Source: Halarcobacter ebronensis (GTDB lineage: Bacteria; Campylobacterota; Campylobacteria; Campylobacterales; Arcobacteraceae). Taken from it: a stretch of DNA of 64,000 bases. The translations under genes and the position numbers were made by a program. Location of the stretch: positions 2,728,001-2,792,000 of the forward strand of contig NZ_CP053836.1 of assembly GCF_013201825.1 (NCBI RefSeq). The letters run 5' to 3'. This document shows positions 9,264-19,140 of the stretch, in pieces. Positions within the stretch are counted from its first letter, which is position 1. The number at the start of each line of letters is the position of its first letter. The notes beneath the pieces are model-generated. The model ran no database searches. It was not told the DNA's origin and was given only the letters and a program-made list of their open reading frames with translations.

Positions 9264-9785
9264 CTAGAAAGGTATTTCGTCATCGTCAATATCGATTTCA
9301 GGTATACTGTACTCTTGCGGTTGCACAGAGTTCATACTACCACCATAATTATTTTGACCAACATTGCTTTGAGGTGCTTGAGATTGATTGTATTGTGGAG
9401 CTTGTGGATTATAACCATTATCCCCACCACCTTGTTGTGGAACAACATTTTGCGAATCAGCTTTAGTATCTAACATTTTCATAGTATCAACTCTTAAAGC
9501 ATGTTTACTTCTGTTAGATCCGTCTTGTGCTGTCCATTGCTCAAATACTAATCTTCCCTCTAATAAAACTTTAGAACCTTTTCTTAGGTATTGATTAGCA
9601 ATTTCAGCACTTCTTCCAAAAATATTGAAATCTAAAAAACAAACTTCTTCTTTTTGTTCTCCAGTATTTGTCTTATATCTATGACTTGTTGCAATTGCAG
9701 ATTTAGCTAATGCAGAACCATTTGGCATATATCTAAGCTCAATATCTCTTGTTAAGTTACCTATCATTACTACTTTATTATACAT
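9264..9785 (-). CDS. ssb: single-stranded DNA-binding protein
   Basis: A 173-residue SSB. The OB-fold covers residues 1 to about 108 (MYNKVVMIGNLTRDIELRY; LEGRLVFEQWTAQDG). A Gln/Asn/Gly-rich linker follows, and the conserved acidic tail DIDDDEIPF recruits replication and repair proteins. The linker is low-complexity, as usual for SSB. It lies between rpsF and rpsR in one operon, 21 bp after rpsF. Confidence 0.97.
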   Translation of the reverse strand: MYNKVVMIGNLTRDIELRYMPNGSALAKSAIATSHRYKTNTGEQKEEVCFLDFNIFGRSAEIANQYLRKGSKVLLEGRLVFEQWTAQDGSNRSKHALRVDTMKMLDTKADSQNVVPQQGGGDNGYNPQAPQYNQSQAPQSNVGQNNYGGSMNSVQPQEYSIPEIDIDDDEIPF

Positions 9786-9806
9786 AAGATGTTCCTATAA
9801 ATTTAA

Positions 9807-10160
9807 TTAGTTAGCTTTTTTAGCTGCCTCATCACTCATTTTTGTCCAAGCAACAACTTCTTTTTTACTTTCATATTTGATGAAAATAAATCTGATAATA
9901 TTTTCATTAATTCTGTAGTTTCTTTCTATTTCAAAGATACCATCAGTTTGACATTTGAAATAAATTACGAAATAGTAACCTCTTTTGTGTTTTTCAATTT
10001 CATAAGCTAGTTGTTTAGTTCCCATATCATCACAAGATACGATTTCACCACCATTTTTTTCGATTGTAGCTTTTACTAAATCGATTTGAGCCTTAGTCTC
10101 TTCTTCTGTAAGAGTTGGCTTTAAGATAAACATTGTTTCATAATGTTTGATTCTTGTCAT
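9807..10160 (-). CDS. rpsF: 30S ribosomal protein S6
   Basis: A 117-residue S6 starting [21 protein letters not shown], with the [16 protein letters not shown] beta segment typical of the family. It pairs with S18 on the 30S platform. A GGAG ribosome site precedes the ATG. The 68-bp gap to holA holds an inverted repeat and a CCG element that may be an S6:S18 autoregulatory leader (see the separate entry). Confidence 0.97.
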   Translation of the reverse strand: MTRIKHYETMFILKPTLTEEETKAQIDLVKATIEKNGGEIVSCDDMGTKQLAYEIEKHKRGYYFVIYFKCQTDGIFEIERNYRINENIIRFIFIKYESKKEVVAWTKMSDEAAKKAN

Positions 10161-10228
10161 TAATTCTCCTTATAGATTGTGCCGGTATCTTTACAAATAT
10201 CAGCAAGGTTTTTGTAAAGTCTGTGATT
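10161..10228 (-). promoter_or_regulatory. candidate S6:S18-binding leader of rpsF
   Basis: The rpsF leader contains a perfect 9-bp inverted repeat (CTTTACAAA at 10189-10197, TTTGTAAAG at 10211-10219) directly followed, in the mRNA sense, by ATACCGGCAC. An alternative fold pairs TGCTG with CGGCA. Many bacteria autoregulate rpsF operons through an S6:S18-binding RNA with a bulged CCG next to a hairpin, and the CCG is in a compatible place here. I cannot fold it reliably by eye; chance pairing is possible. Confidence 0.4.
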
Positions 10229-11209
10229 TTATCTAATTAAAACTGAAATTTTCCTAAGAGAAGCTTGGAGATATAGATTTTGATTGTTTATTTTTGAAGA
10301 TTTTAACTCCAATTCTATATTTAATAGAAAATCAAGTAGTTCTAAAAATTTCTCTGGTTTTATATTTATTGCTAATCTACTTTTTCTCTCCCAAATATTT
10401 TTTGGAGGAATAAAACCTAAAATCTCTTTTGCATTTGCACTTCCGTAAACCCTTGCGTAAGAGCTTATCATAAAGAGTTGTTGGATAAATGAAGTTACTT
10501 GATTTAGAAGATATATCTCATTCATACCCTCTTCCAATAAAGCTTCCAAATCTTCACTTATATCTTGCCCTTCTAAAAGATTGTGTAAGAAGTCTTCAAA
10601 GTTCACTGCACCTATTCCAAAGCAGTGTTTATATATCAAATCAGGAGTTATTAGTTGTTCTAAAATTGAGAGTTTTTTTAAGTCATTCACACATAAAGAT
10701 AAATCTTGTCTATGCATAAAATAAAGATTATTTAGTGCTGAAATTTCATATTTTATATTTAAGGCTTTTGCATGGCTCTCTATTATTTTTATTGCTTCAT
10801 TTACAAAAGGTAAAAACATTCTAACGCTAACAGCATTTTGTTTCTCTGTAAAATATCCAGCCATAGTTTTGAATTCGCCATCATCCATACAAGCAAAAAT
10901 AACTTTTGAGTCAGGATTTATATTGCAAGCCTCTATTAGCTCTTCAACCTCTTTTTTATTTAGCTTCTTCTCTAGTTTTATAACTAAAATATTATTTGAA
11001 GAAAAAAGTGATGATTGTAGAAGTTTATCTTTTGCATATTTAAAATCAAAATCATCAAAATAGAGTTTCTCTACCTCATCAGGAGTTCCCAGTCTTTTGG
11101 CCACCAAATCAGTATAATACTCTATTAAAAATTTTGATTGCCCATAAAACATATAGGCATTAAATATTTTGTTTTGATTTAAAAGGTTGTCGAATTCATT
11201 TTTATACAT
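10229..11209 (-). CDS. holA: DNA polymerase III subunit delta
   Basis: A 326-residue clamp-loader subunit of the Campylobacterota type. The N-terminal segment FNAYMFYGQSKFLIEYYTDL replaces a nucleotide-binding loop, as in delta, which does not hydrolyse ATP. The helical middle and C-terminal collar domain (LLNQVTSFIQQLFMISSYAR; SLRKISVLIR) fit the family. Delta opens the beta clamp within the delta/tau/delta-prime loader. It lies upstream of rpsF on the same strand. As I recall, in Campylobacter holA abuts rnr, but here three accessory genes and a repeat region separate them. Confidence 0.85.
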   Translation of the reverse strand: MYKNEFDNLLNQNKIFNAYMFYGQSKFLIEYYTDLVAKRLGTPDEVEKLYFDDFDFKYAKDKLLQSSLFSSNNILVIKLEKKLNKKEVEELIEACNINPDSKVIFACMDDGEFKTMAGYFTEKQNAVSVRMFLPFVNEAIKIIESHAKALNIKYEISALNNLYFMHRQDLSLCVNDLKKLSILEQLITPDLIYKHCFGIGAVNFEDFLHNLLEGQDISEDLEALLEEGMNEIYLLNQVTSFIQQLFMISSYARVYGSANAKEILGFIPPKNIWERKSRLAINIKPEKFLELLDFLLNIELELKSSKINNQNLYLQASLRKISVLIR

Positions 11210-11235
11210 AGTGAAATATTAACCTAAATTTACTT

Positions 11236-12453
11236 TTAAAATAGTTTTTCTAATCTATTAAAAAGACCTATCCAAGTTTTATCTTCTAAAAGTTTAATTA
11301 CTTTATCAATATCATATTTTTTATCACTAATAACTTCTAAACTAACCTCTTTAATAAATCTTTTTATACTATTCTCAAACTCTTTTATATCTTCTTCAAA
11401 AGGGGTATCTAAGTTTTTTAATCTTGGCATTTTAATATATCTTATAGCACCAAGCTCTTTTAACTCATCTCCTAAAAAATCATCAAGACCTGGCAGATCT
11501 GTAGTTATTACTTTTGCACCTGAGGCTAATGCTTCTATAACAACTAGAGGTAAACCCTCAAAAAATGAAGGTAAAATAAAAATATCACTATACTTTAATA
11601 TCTCTTCTAGCTCTTTTTGAGGAAGTAATCCCAAGTATCTTATATTTGCTTTTGATATAACTACACTTTTTATTATATCATCACTCTCTTTTGCTGTACC
11701 ATTCCCTATCAAATTCAATTCCATATTTTCGCAATTTTCTACATTTTCAAATGCATTTATAAGATGAGGAACCCCTTTCGCATTACAAATTTTTCCTACA
11801 TATGTGATTTTTATTTTTTTATTTTTTTCTCTTTTTATAGGGAAAAACATTTTAGGATTATATCCGCTTCCACTTGTAATAACTTGTTCGTCATTTAGCT
11901 TGTACAATCTTTTAATTTCCTCATTTTGTACAGAGTTTAAAGCAAAAAAATAATCACATCTAGGAATTTTTTCTTTTACTAAATCTACAAATTGAAAAGC
12001 TCTTTCAAGTTGTCTTAAATCTGTTCCGTGACAAAGAGCTAAAACTTTTAAATTTGGATATAAATCTTTGATAAAAGTTGCTAAAAGCCAAATATGATTA
12101 CAAATTACAACATCAGGTTTAAACTCCTCAACAGCCTTTGTTATAACTTTTTTAAACTCTTTTTCATAAGAGTTAAACATCTCTTTTGTTAATTCACTAT
12201 ATTTAGTACTTTTATATGGCATTACATCACTCATACCAACAACAGGAAAAGGTAATGTTGAAGTTTCAAATAAAACAGGATAGTAGTTTTTCATATCTAA
12301 ATTATCAATGCCTGGTTCTTGCTCATTTAAAGGAACTCCTGCAAGTACCGCTTGTTGGTATCCTTTTTCAAAACCTGCTTTAAATAATTGTTGTAAAAAG
12401 ACACCGCTTCCAGTTTTCCCTGGTCTTTGTGCCAATGCATGTAAAATTTTCAT
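11236..12453 (-). CDS. GT4-family glycosyltransferase
   Basis: A 405-residue GT-B fold enzyme. The N-terminal acceptor domain starts MKILHALAQRPGKTGSGVFL with the glycine-rich loop. The C-terminal nucleotide-sugar domain starts near residue 215 (KIKITYVGKICNAKGVPHL) and contains the EX7E signature as FFEGLPLVVIEALASGAKV. It has no membrane segment. The likely role is sugar transfer from an NDP-sugar in envelope glycan or glycolipid synthesis, but no other glycan genes are nearby, so donor and acceptor are open. It sits alone between holA and the divergent DUF2721 gene. Confidence 0.8.
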   Translation of the reverse strand: MKILHALAQRPGKTGSGVFLQQLFKAGFEKGYQQAVLAGVPLNEQEPGIDNLDMKNYYPVLFETSTLPFPVVGMSDVMPYKSTKYSELTKEMFNSYEKEFKKVITKAVEEFKPDVVICNHIWLLATFIKDLYPNLKVLALCHGTDLRQLERAFQFVDLVKEKIPRCDYFFALNSVQNEEIKRLYKLNDEQVITSGSGYNPKMFFPIKREKNKKIKITYVGKICNAKGVPHLINAFENVENCENMELNLIGNGTAKESDDIIKSVVISKANIRYLGLLPQKELEEILKYSDIFILPSFFEGLPLVVIEALASGAKVITTDLPGLDDFLGDELKELGAIRYIKMPRLKNLDTPFEEDIKEFENSIKRFIKEVSLEVISDKKYDIDKVIKLLEDKTWIGLFNRLEKLF

Positions 12454-12619
12454 TTAGTACCTTATAGATATAATTGCTATTTAAAATATTAGCAAAAATA
12501 TACTTTTCCTAGCTTTCTGTAAAATCTATTATTAATTTTTAAATTGCATAAAAATTCCAATAACAAACATTACTTTTATATATTATTTCTGTTAAAATGT
12601 AAAATAAAAAAGGCTTAAT

Positions 12620-13021
12620 ATGGAAATAGAAATTTCAACACCAGCCCTACTCTTTCCTGCTATTTCACTACTTCTTTTAGCATATACAAATAGATTTTTA
12701 ACAACAGGACAACTTATAAGGGCAATAAGTAGCCAAGCTAGAACTGACGGTATTAGAGATTTTAGCGGACAAATTGCAAACTTGAAAAAAAGATTGGAAC
12801 TTACAAAATGGATGCAGTTTTTTGGCGCTTTGTCAATGCTTTTTTGTACCATATCAATGTTTGCACTGTTTTTAGGATATTACGATTTAGGTAAAAAAAT
12901 CTTTGGTTTTAGTCTTATAATTATGTGTATCTCTTTAGCTATTTGCATTTGGGAAGTTTATATCTCATCAAATGCTTTAAATTTGGAGTTAAAAGATTTG
13001 AATGACAGATGTTCGCAATAA
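12620..13021 (+). CDS. DUF2721 family membrane protein
   Basis: A 133-residue protein with three hydrophobic segments: about 7-25 (TPALLFPAISLLLLAYTNRF), 73-92 and 97-118. The N-terminal pattern with NRFLTTGQLIRAI and a basic/acidic helix (QARTDGIRDFSGQIANLKKRL) between helices 1 and 2 matches DUF2721 as I know it. Function is unknown. An AAAAAGG ribosome site lies just upstream. It is followed by a 321-bp gene-free stretch. Confidence 0.7.
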   Translation: MEIEISTPALLFPAISLLLLAYTNRFLTTGQLIRAISSQARTDGIRDFSGQIANLKKRLELTKWMQFFGALSMLFCTISMFALFLGYYDLGKKIFGFSLIIMCISLAICIWEVYISSNALNLELKDLNDRCSQ

Positions 13022-13087
13022 GACTCTTTTGTTAAAAGTTAAAGCTTTTATTCTCTCTTACACTCTTTTACAAAGAATTGCGCTTCT

Positions 13088-13185
13088 ATTACTTTTTGAT
13101 GTCAAAAAGTAATACAAAAAGCCACCAACGTCTTCACTGTTTGCTAAAGCAAATACCCTCAAAGATAAAAAATCAAAGATTTTTT
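13088..13185. repeat. three tandem palindromes, REP-like element
   Basis: Palindrome 1 (13088-13113): 12-bp perfect arms ATTACTTTTTGA / TCAAAAAGTAAT around TG. Palindrome 2 (13140-13153): TTTGCT / AGCAAA. Palindrome 3 (13167-13185): AAAAAATC / GATTTTTT around AAA. Successive palindromes between genes are typical of REP/BIME-type intergenic elements, and parts of this text resemble an intergenic repeat I remember from related genomes. Confidence 0.5.
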
Positions 13186-13301
13186 AATTTGTTAAATTTC
13201 GCGGCTAGCTCTTTAGTCCAGACTTTGTTAAACCTTAGATTTTATTAAAAATAAAAACAAAGCTAATAAAAAAACTTTATTAAAGCAAAAGTTCTCTTAT
13301 G

Positions 13302-13307
13302 TATAAT
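13302..13307 (+). promoter_or_regulatory. -10 box of the DsrE-like gene
   Basis: TATAAT preceded by ATG (extended-like context), 36 nt before the ATG at 13343. The ribosome site AAAAGGA is at 13331-13337. Confidence 0.5.
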
Positions 13308-13342
13308 CAAACAATAATTCATAAATTTTAAAAGGATATTTT

Positions 13343-13681
13343 ATGCAAAAAGAGGCAAAAATTCTTTGGACTACTGATAACAAAGAGACATCAATACATA
13401 TGGTACTTCTATATGCACACAATGCAAAAATAAAAGGTTGGATGGATGAAGTTTCAGTTTTAGTTTGGGGAGCTAGTCAAAAACTAATAGCTCAAGATAA
13501 AGAGATTCAAGATAAAGTAAAAGCTATGATAGATGATGGTGTTAAAGTTACAGCTTGTCTAAAATGTGCAGAGAATATGGAAATAGCTGAAGGGTTAGAA
13601 GCTTGTAATATAGATGTATATTATACAGGTGAGCTTCTAAGTAATTGGATAAAAAGTGGAGATACTATTATAAGTGTTTAA
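13343..13681 (+). CDS. DsrE/DsrF-like family protein
   Basis: A 112-residue small alpha/beta protein of the DsrE/YchN type. It has an opening beta-alpha unit (KILWTTDNKETSIHMVLLYAHNAK), VSVLVWGASQKLIAQD, and a Cys-containing turn VTACLKCAENM with Cys72 and Cys75, numbering approximate. Related proteins carry sulfur as persulfides in relay systems, and the CxxC-like pair would suit that, but no tus or dsr partner genes are close. It stands alone between the repeat region and rnr. Confidence 0.65.
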   Translation: MQKEAKILWTTDNKETSIHMVLLYAHNAKIKGWMDEVSVLVWGASQKLIAQDKEIQDKVKAMIDDGVKVTACLKCAENMEIAEGLEACNIDVYYTGELLSNWIKSGDTIISV

Positions 13682-13760
13682 GAAACTTCCTAAATAGTAA
13701 ATAAAGATATAATTTTTTATCCCAAAAGAGTTTTATAATAAAAGTTTTTCAATCTCTTTA

Positions 13761-15626
13761 TTATTTTATGGTTCCAATTATCGCTTTTGAGAGGATATCA
13801 CTTGATTTTATAATAACTTTTATTTTCCCATAAAGGGTTTGCCCTTTATAGTTATCAAGTTTTATCTTTGCTCCTGCTATTTGTCCATAAGTGACTGCAA
13901 TACCTTTTTCAGTATCTATAATTTTTGCTTTTATCTCTTTTCCTATATTTTTTAAAGCCCATCTTGCGTATTTTCTATCTTCAAAGTCCCAAACCATTTG
14001 ATCTATTTTTCTCTCTTGCTCTGAGATATAATCACATATTTCATCAATATTTTTAGGAGTCTGTTTTGTTTTTAACATCCTATGTAAAACCAAGTCAGAG
14101 TATCTTCTAATAGGACTTGTAAAGTGAGAATAAGACTTAAATCCAAGCCCAAAGTGCCCTAAATTTCTTGAACTATATTTTGCTTGGGTTTGAGCATGAA
14201 TAATAAGTTCATCTATCTCTTCCCTTAAAACAGAGTGTTTAGCTTTCTCTTGAATATGAGTAATTGTTGAGTGCACATCACTTTGAAGTTTTGCTTTTAT
14301 TCCAAGGCTATTAACATCATCAATCAATTTTGTAATAGCTTTAAAAGGAGGCTCTTCATGAATTCTAAAAATCCCAACACTATTTACTTTTTTACTTGCT
14401 TCAATATTTGCTAAAAGCATACACTCTTCTATTAGTTGGTGAGATGAACTTGAAGTTTCAATCTCAACACTTTGCAACTCTTCATTTAAAAGTTTTAATC
14501 TATACTCACTACTTCTAAAGTCATATCCATCTTTTAATCTTTTTGTTCTAAATTGTTTGGTTACTTCATATAAAGGAAGAAGATAATCAAAAATTTGCTT
14601 CTCAACTTGCGTATAAGTATCAAGTTTGTTCTCTAAAACTCTGTCAATTCTTCCATAAGAAAATTTTCTATGGGAATTAATAACTGCTTCAAGAAGTTCG
14701 CTCTTTTTAACCTCAACTTTTTGTAAATCAAGATAGATTTTAAAAACATAAGAGTATCTATCAACTCCCTCTTTTAGTGAACACATATCTTCACTAAGTT
14801 CATTTGGAAGCATAGGAAGAACTTTTGAAGGCAAATAAGCTGATGTTGATTTTTTAAAAGCTATTTTATCCAGTTCACTATCTTCCTTTACAAAATAAGA
14901 GACATCTGCAATTGCCACATAAAGAATTGAATTTTCCCAGTCAAAATAGATGGCATCATCATGGTCTTTTGCAGTATTTGGATCTATTGTACAAAATGCC
15001 AAATCCCTTAAATCAACTCTCTGTTTTAGGTCATCCATTTTAGCTTCTACAAAAGGAGTTTTCTCTAATCTTATCTCCTCTTTATATAGATTTAGTGATA
15101 TTCTTTCATCCACTTTTGGATTGCTTATATTCCCTAACTCTTCTTGAATTTCAAAACTCTTGCTATCTACAATTAAAAGTTCTCCATCCTCTAAAAGAGT
15201 ATTTGGAGTATTTTGAAGTCTTATTGACTCTTTTACAGTGTAATACTCTCTATTTTTTACATAAACTAAAATATTCTTATTGTTGTTATTTGAAAAGAGT
15301 TTGATAACCTTTGCTTTTATTTTATTTCTTGGATTAAAAACTCTTTTTACTAAAACTAAATCTCCATCATAAGCACCATTTAGATGTTCAAAATCTAAAA
15401 CTAAATCTTTATGTTCATTTACCAAATCACAAAGTACAGCTTTGGTTTTATCAACTCTTACTTGTCCAACTCTATATTTTGAGTTTATTTCATAATTTTC
15501 ATTTTTAACTATAAAACCCTCTTTAACAAACTCTTCTAAACTTTTTATCTCTTCTTCACTAAAATCTCTTATATTTTGTTGTACTTTAGTAAATAGTTCT
15601 TTATACAATATTCGATTCCTCTTCAT
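13761..15626 (-). CDS. rnr: ribonuclease R
   Basis: A 621-residue RNase II/R-family 3'-5' exoribonuclease. Cold-shock-like N-terminal domains lead into the RNB catalytic domain, whose magnesium-binding aspartates are in TIDPNTAKDHDDAIYFD; later RNB motifs include HFTSPIRRYSDLVLHR. The C-terminal S1-like part is short, as I recall in this phylum, so the protein is about 200 residues shorter than E. coli RNase R. It degrades structured RNA and aids rRNA/tRNA quality control. It is divergent from ilvC across a 231-bp intergenic region, an arrangement I recall in Campylobacter. Confidence 0.93.
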   Translation of the reverse strand: MKRNRILYKELFTKVQQNIRDFSEEEIKSLEEFVKEGFIVKNENYEINSKYRVGQVRVDKTKAVLCDLVNEHKDLVLDFEHLNGAYDGDLVLVKRVFNPRNKIKAKVIKLFSNNNNKNILVYVKNREYYTVKESIRLQNTPNTLLEDGELLIVDSKSFEIQEELGNISNPKVDERISLNLYKEEIRLEKTPFVEAKMDDLKQRVDLRDLAFCTIDPNTAKDHDDAIYFDWENSILYVAIADVSYFVKEDSELDKIAFKKSTSAYLPSKVLPMLPNELSEDMCSLKEGVDRYSYVFKIYLDLQKVEVKKSELLEAVINSHRKFSYGRIDRVLENKLDTYTQVEKQIFDYLLPLYEVTKQFRTKRLKDGYDFRSSEYRLKLLNEELQSVEIETSSSSHQLIEECMLLANIEASKKVNSVGIFRIHEEPPFKAITKLIDDVNSLGIKAKLQSDVHSTITHIQEKAKHSVLREEIDELIIHAQTQAKYSSRNLGHFGLGFKSYSHFTSPIRRYSDLVLHRMLKTKQTPKNIDEICDYISEQERKIDQMVWDFEDRKYARWALKNIGKEIKAKIIDTEKGIAVTYGQIAGAKIKLDNYKGQTLYGKIKVIIKSSDILSKAIIGTIK

Positions 15627-15822
15627 TTTTTATAATTGATAATAATATAAATACCCCTAAAAGAAGTATATTTTGTTAGTTATTATGATACTATCATTCC
15701 TCTTAACATTTATTGTTTATACCTAAAAAACACAAAAGTTATTTAGCTTTAAATACTAAAATAAGTTATTATTATAAAAGATTCTTCAACATTGAATTAC
15801 CTAGATTTTAACTTTGTTTGGA

Positions 15823-15828
15823 TATAAT
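15823..15828 (+). promoter_or_regulatory. -10 box of ilvC
   Basis: TATAAT with a T-rich upstream region, 29 nt before the ilvC ATG. AGAGGA at 15844-15849 is the ribosome site. No leader peptide or attenuator is seen. The rest of the 231-bp gap to rnr (15627-15857) is AT-rich without a recognisable gene. Confidence 0.55.
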
Positions 15829-15845
15829 CGCTCAAAATTTACTAG

Positions 15846-16880
<1,035 letters not shown>

Positions 16881-16893
16881 AACTTCTAATAGT

Positions 16894-16925
16894 GTTAAAG
16901 TAAGAAGGGTTCTTCTTACTTTAAC
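16894..16925. terminator. stem-loop after ilvC
   Basis: Perfect 14-bp inverted repeat GTTAAAGTAAGAAG / CTTCTTACTTTAAC with a GGTT loop, 13 bp after the ilvC stop. No U-tract follows, so it may stabilise the ilvC 3' end or attenuate read-through into the next gene rather than terminate fully. Confidence 0.55.
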
Positions 16926-16939
16926 AAATCCAAAACTTA

Positions 16940-18028
16940 ATGACTAGACGGAAAAAGAGTAGTAGAAAACCTACTAGAAGAAAAAACAGCACCAGTAAAT
17001 CTAACTATAATTTTAAGATTATAAATATTTTATTACTTATTATTGCCCTTTTAATTATTGCTATTGGATTTTTAATATATATTATTGACAATAATAGAGT
17101 TAAAAAAACTATTGATAATACACCTATTCCTAAAACTGTGGAAAAAATTGAACAAAAAGTAAAAGATACAAAAGATAAATTTGATAAATATTTTGATGAA
17201 GTTGAGAAGATAAAAAAAGATAAATTTGAAGAGTATACAAAAGATTTTTATAAAGATTATACAGATACAAATATAGAAGAGAAAAAAAGTGAAAAAAGTG
17301 TAACAGAAGAAGAGAAAAAAATCGAAAGTAAAGAGCCTAAAAAAGAGGAAAAAGAGAAAGCTATATTCCCTATTAAACCTAAATTAGCAATTATTTTTGA
17401 TGATGTTACAACCCAATACCAAATAAATAAAATTAGAGACATAGGTTATAAAACTACAATTTCTGTAATGCCTCCAACAAAAAAGCATCCAGATTCAGCT
17501 AAAATCGCCCAGCCTTTGCCTTTTTATATGATACATTTTCCCCTTGAAGCAACTGCATTTAAAAATGAAGAGTCAAGTACTCTTCATATAAATGATACCT
17601 ATGAAAAGATTGAAAAAAGAGTTGCAAAAATAAGAGAACTCTATCCAAATGCCAAATATACAAATAATCATACAGGAAGTAAATTTACTGAAAATCGTGA
17701 AGCAATGGATAAACTATTTAAAGCTCTAACAAAATATGATTTTGTTTTTGTTGATAGTAGAACAACAGGAAAAAGTGTAGCAAAAGAGATGGCACTTAAA
17801 TATAATATGCCATATATCTCTAGAAATGTATTCTTAGATAATGAACAAGAGTTTAACTATATACAAGGACAGTTGAAAAAAGCAGTTGCAATTGCAAAGA
17901 AAAATGGTTTTGCCATTGCTATTTGTCACCCACATCCTATAACTATTAAGACTTTAAAAGAGTCAAAACCTCTTCTTGATGGTTTAGAGATGATATATCT
18001 AAATCAAATTCCCACTTTAAAAAAGTAA
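16940..18028 (+). CDS. divergent polysaccharide deacetylase family protein (YibQ-like)
   Basis: A 362-residue protein. Residues 1-25 are very basic, a single membrane helix spans about 27-50 (INILLLIIALLIIAIGFLIY), a charged Lys/Glu-rich linker runs to about 140, and a periplasmic divergent polysaccharide deacetylase domain follows (KLAIIFDDVTTQYQ with the metal-site Asp pair; NHTGSKFTEN; AIAICHPHPITI). Members may act on cell-wall glycan, but the enzymatic activity is unproven. As I recall, its position after ilvC and before dprA is conserved in Campylobacter; here an EamA gene is inserted before dprA. Confidence 0.8.
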   Translation: MTRRKKSSRKPTRRKNSTSKSNYNFKIINILLLIIALLIIAIGFLIYIIDNNRVKKTIDNTPIPKTVEKIEQKVKDTKDKFDKYFDEVEKIKKDKFEEYTKDFYKDYTDTNIEEKKSEKSVTEEEKKIESKEPKKEEKEKAIFPIKPKLAIIFDDVTTQYQINKIRDIGYKTTISVMPPTKKHPDSAKIAQPLPFYMIHFPLEATAFKNEESSTLHINDTYEKIEKRVAKIRELYPNAKYTNNHTGSKFTENREAMDKLFKALTKYDFVFVDSRTTGKSVAKEMALKYNMPYISRNVFLDNEQEFNYIQGQLKKAVAIAKKNGFAIAICHPHPITIKTLKESKPLLDGLEMIYLNQIPTLKK

Positions 18029-18048
18029 AATAAAATATAGTTATATCT

Positions 18049-18978
18049 CTATGATATTGGTTCCATCTTTATTTTTGTTCTATTTCCAAGTAACCAAATA
18101 CTAGATAATAGTAATGCACTACCAATCCATTGGGAGATACCAAAAGCTTGATCTAATAAAAAAGCAGAAAGTACCACTGCTGTTAATGGTTCAAGAAGTG
18201 TTCCAACAGTTAATGTTGTAGGTTTTAAACGTACTGCACCCCAACTAAAAGCAAGTAAAGCAAGTGCAGCCGTTACAACACCAAGATATAAAAACCAAGT
18301 TTGTGGAGGCAATTGATTTGGCCAGATAAATGGTTGAGAAAATGCAAAAAGACTCATTACCAATGTGGCTACAATCGTTAAACAAGTTGTTGCTGGACCA
18401 GCACCAAGAGCTTTGGAAATTCGACCACTTGTCATTGAAAAACCTGCATAAAGAAAGGCTGAACCAAGGGAATATGCAACACCTAAGAGTAAATTATTTG
18501 AATTGTTTAAAAAAGTAGAAGCATCATCATCTTTCAGAATGATTAAAATTGTCCCAAGAATAGCTCCAAAAAGAACTAAAATTAGCTTTAAATCTACTTT
18601 TTCTTGCCCTTTTAGTACAGTAATTATTGTAACGATAACTGGTGGTAAGCAAAGAGCTATAAGAGTAGGTATAGCTGGTCCAATTTGCTCTATACCCAAA
18701 AACCAAAGTAGCACATAACCAGCCATAGCAATTCCAGCTAATACAACTGTTAATAATAAGGGTTTTAATTTATGCCAGAATATTTTACGACCAAAAATTG
18801 TTATAAGTACAATATCACCTATTAAAAATCTCCAAAAAGAGATATTTTCAGGAGTAAAACCATGTTTTGTAACAAGTATATCCACTACTAAAGCACCTGT
18901 TCCCCATAATATTCCTGCACCACAAACTGCAAAAAGTGATAATGTTAAAGATTGTGTTGATGTAGCTGTATTATTCAT
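18049..18978 (-). CDS. EamA/DMT-family permease
   Basis: A 309-residue drug/metabolite transporter with ten hydrophobic helices in two EamA repeats (GAGILWGTGALVVDIL; NLLLGVAYSLGSAFLYAGFS). The substrate is unknown; relatives export amino acids or metabolites. Its base use stands out: two 60-base lines that I counted within it are 37-38% G+C, against about 17-20% in lines from the flanking genes. It also lies on the opposite strand between two genes I recall as adjacent in Campylobacter. Both facts point to later acquisition. No SD sequence is obvious before the ATG. Confidence 0.85.
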   Translation of the reverse strand: MNNTATSTQSLTLSLFAVCGAGILWGTGALVVDILVTKHGFTPENISFWRFLIGDIVLITIFGRKIFWHKLKPLLLTVVLAGIAMAGYVLLWFLGIEQIGPAIPTLIALCLPPVIVTIITVLKGQEKVDLKLILVLFGAILGTILIILKDDDASTFLNNSNNLLLGVAYSLGSAFLYAGFSMTSGRISKALGAGPATTCLTIVATLVMSLFAFSQPFIWPNQLPPQTWFLYLGVVTAALALLAFSWGAVRLKPTTLTVGTLLEPLTAVVLSAFLLDQAFGISQWIGSALLLSSIWLLGNRTKIKMEPIS

Positions 18979-19111
18979 AGCAATATTCTAAAACCTTATA
19001 AAAAAATATTCTTTCTTGCACACTATATCAAATAATGATTAAAGCATGGTATATTTTTTATTTTCATAATATATTATCTTATTTTAAAACAACTAATTAA
19101 ACTTATTTGTA

Positions 19112-19117
19112 TATAAT
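19112..19117 (+). promoter_or_regulatory. -10 box of dprA
   Basis: TATAAT, 24 nt before the dprA ATG, with AAGGGGA as ribosome site at 19131-19137. Confidence 0.55.
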
Positions 19118-19140
19118 ATAGAAAATTATTAAGGGGATTT

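Larger units (their letters stand above)
13022..13342. other. gene-free stretch with decayed palindromic repeat
   Basis: A 321-bp gap. I find no supported ORF or RNA gene. The middle third holds three consecutive palindromes (separate entry) flanked by text unlike the neighbouring genes (GCCACCAACGTCTTCACTG; CGCGGCTAGCTCTTTAGTCC). The last 40 bp hold a -10 box and ribosome site for the DsrE-like gene. It reads like one copy of a dispersed non-coding element, but no second copy lies in the window. Confidence 0.5.

Noticed and set aside
15630-15660. Fur-box-like TGATAATAATATAAA between rnr and ilvC.
   Set aside because: Only the left half matches; the region is AT-rich and no iron-related gene is adjacent.
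18965-18990. TAGAAT six bases before the eamA ATG as a third leaderless start.
   Set aside because: The -10 match is poor, and the gene may be foreign, so its signals need not follow host rules.
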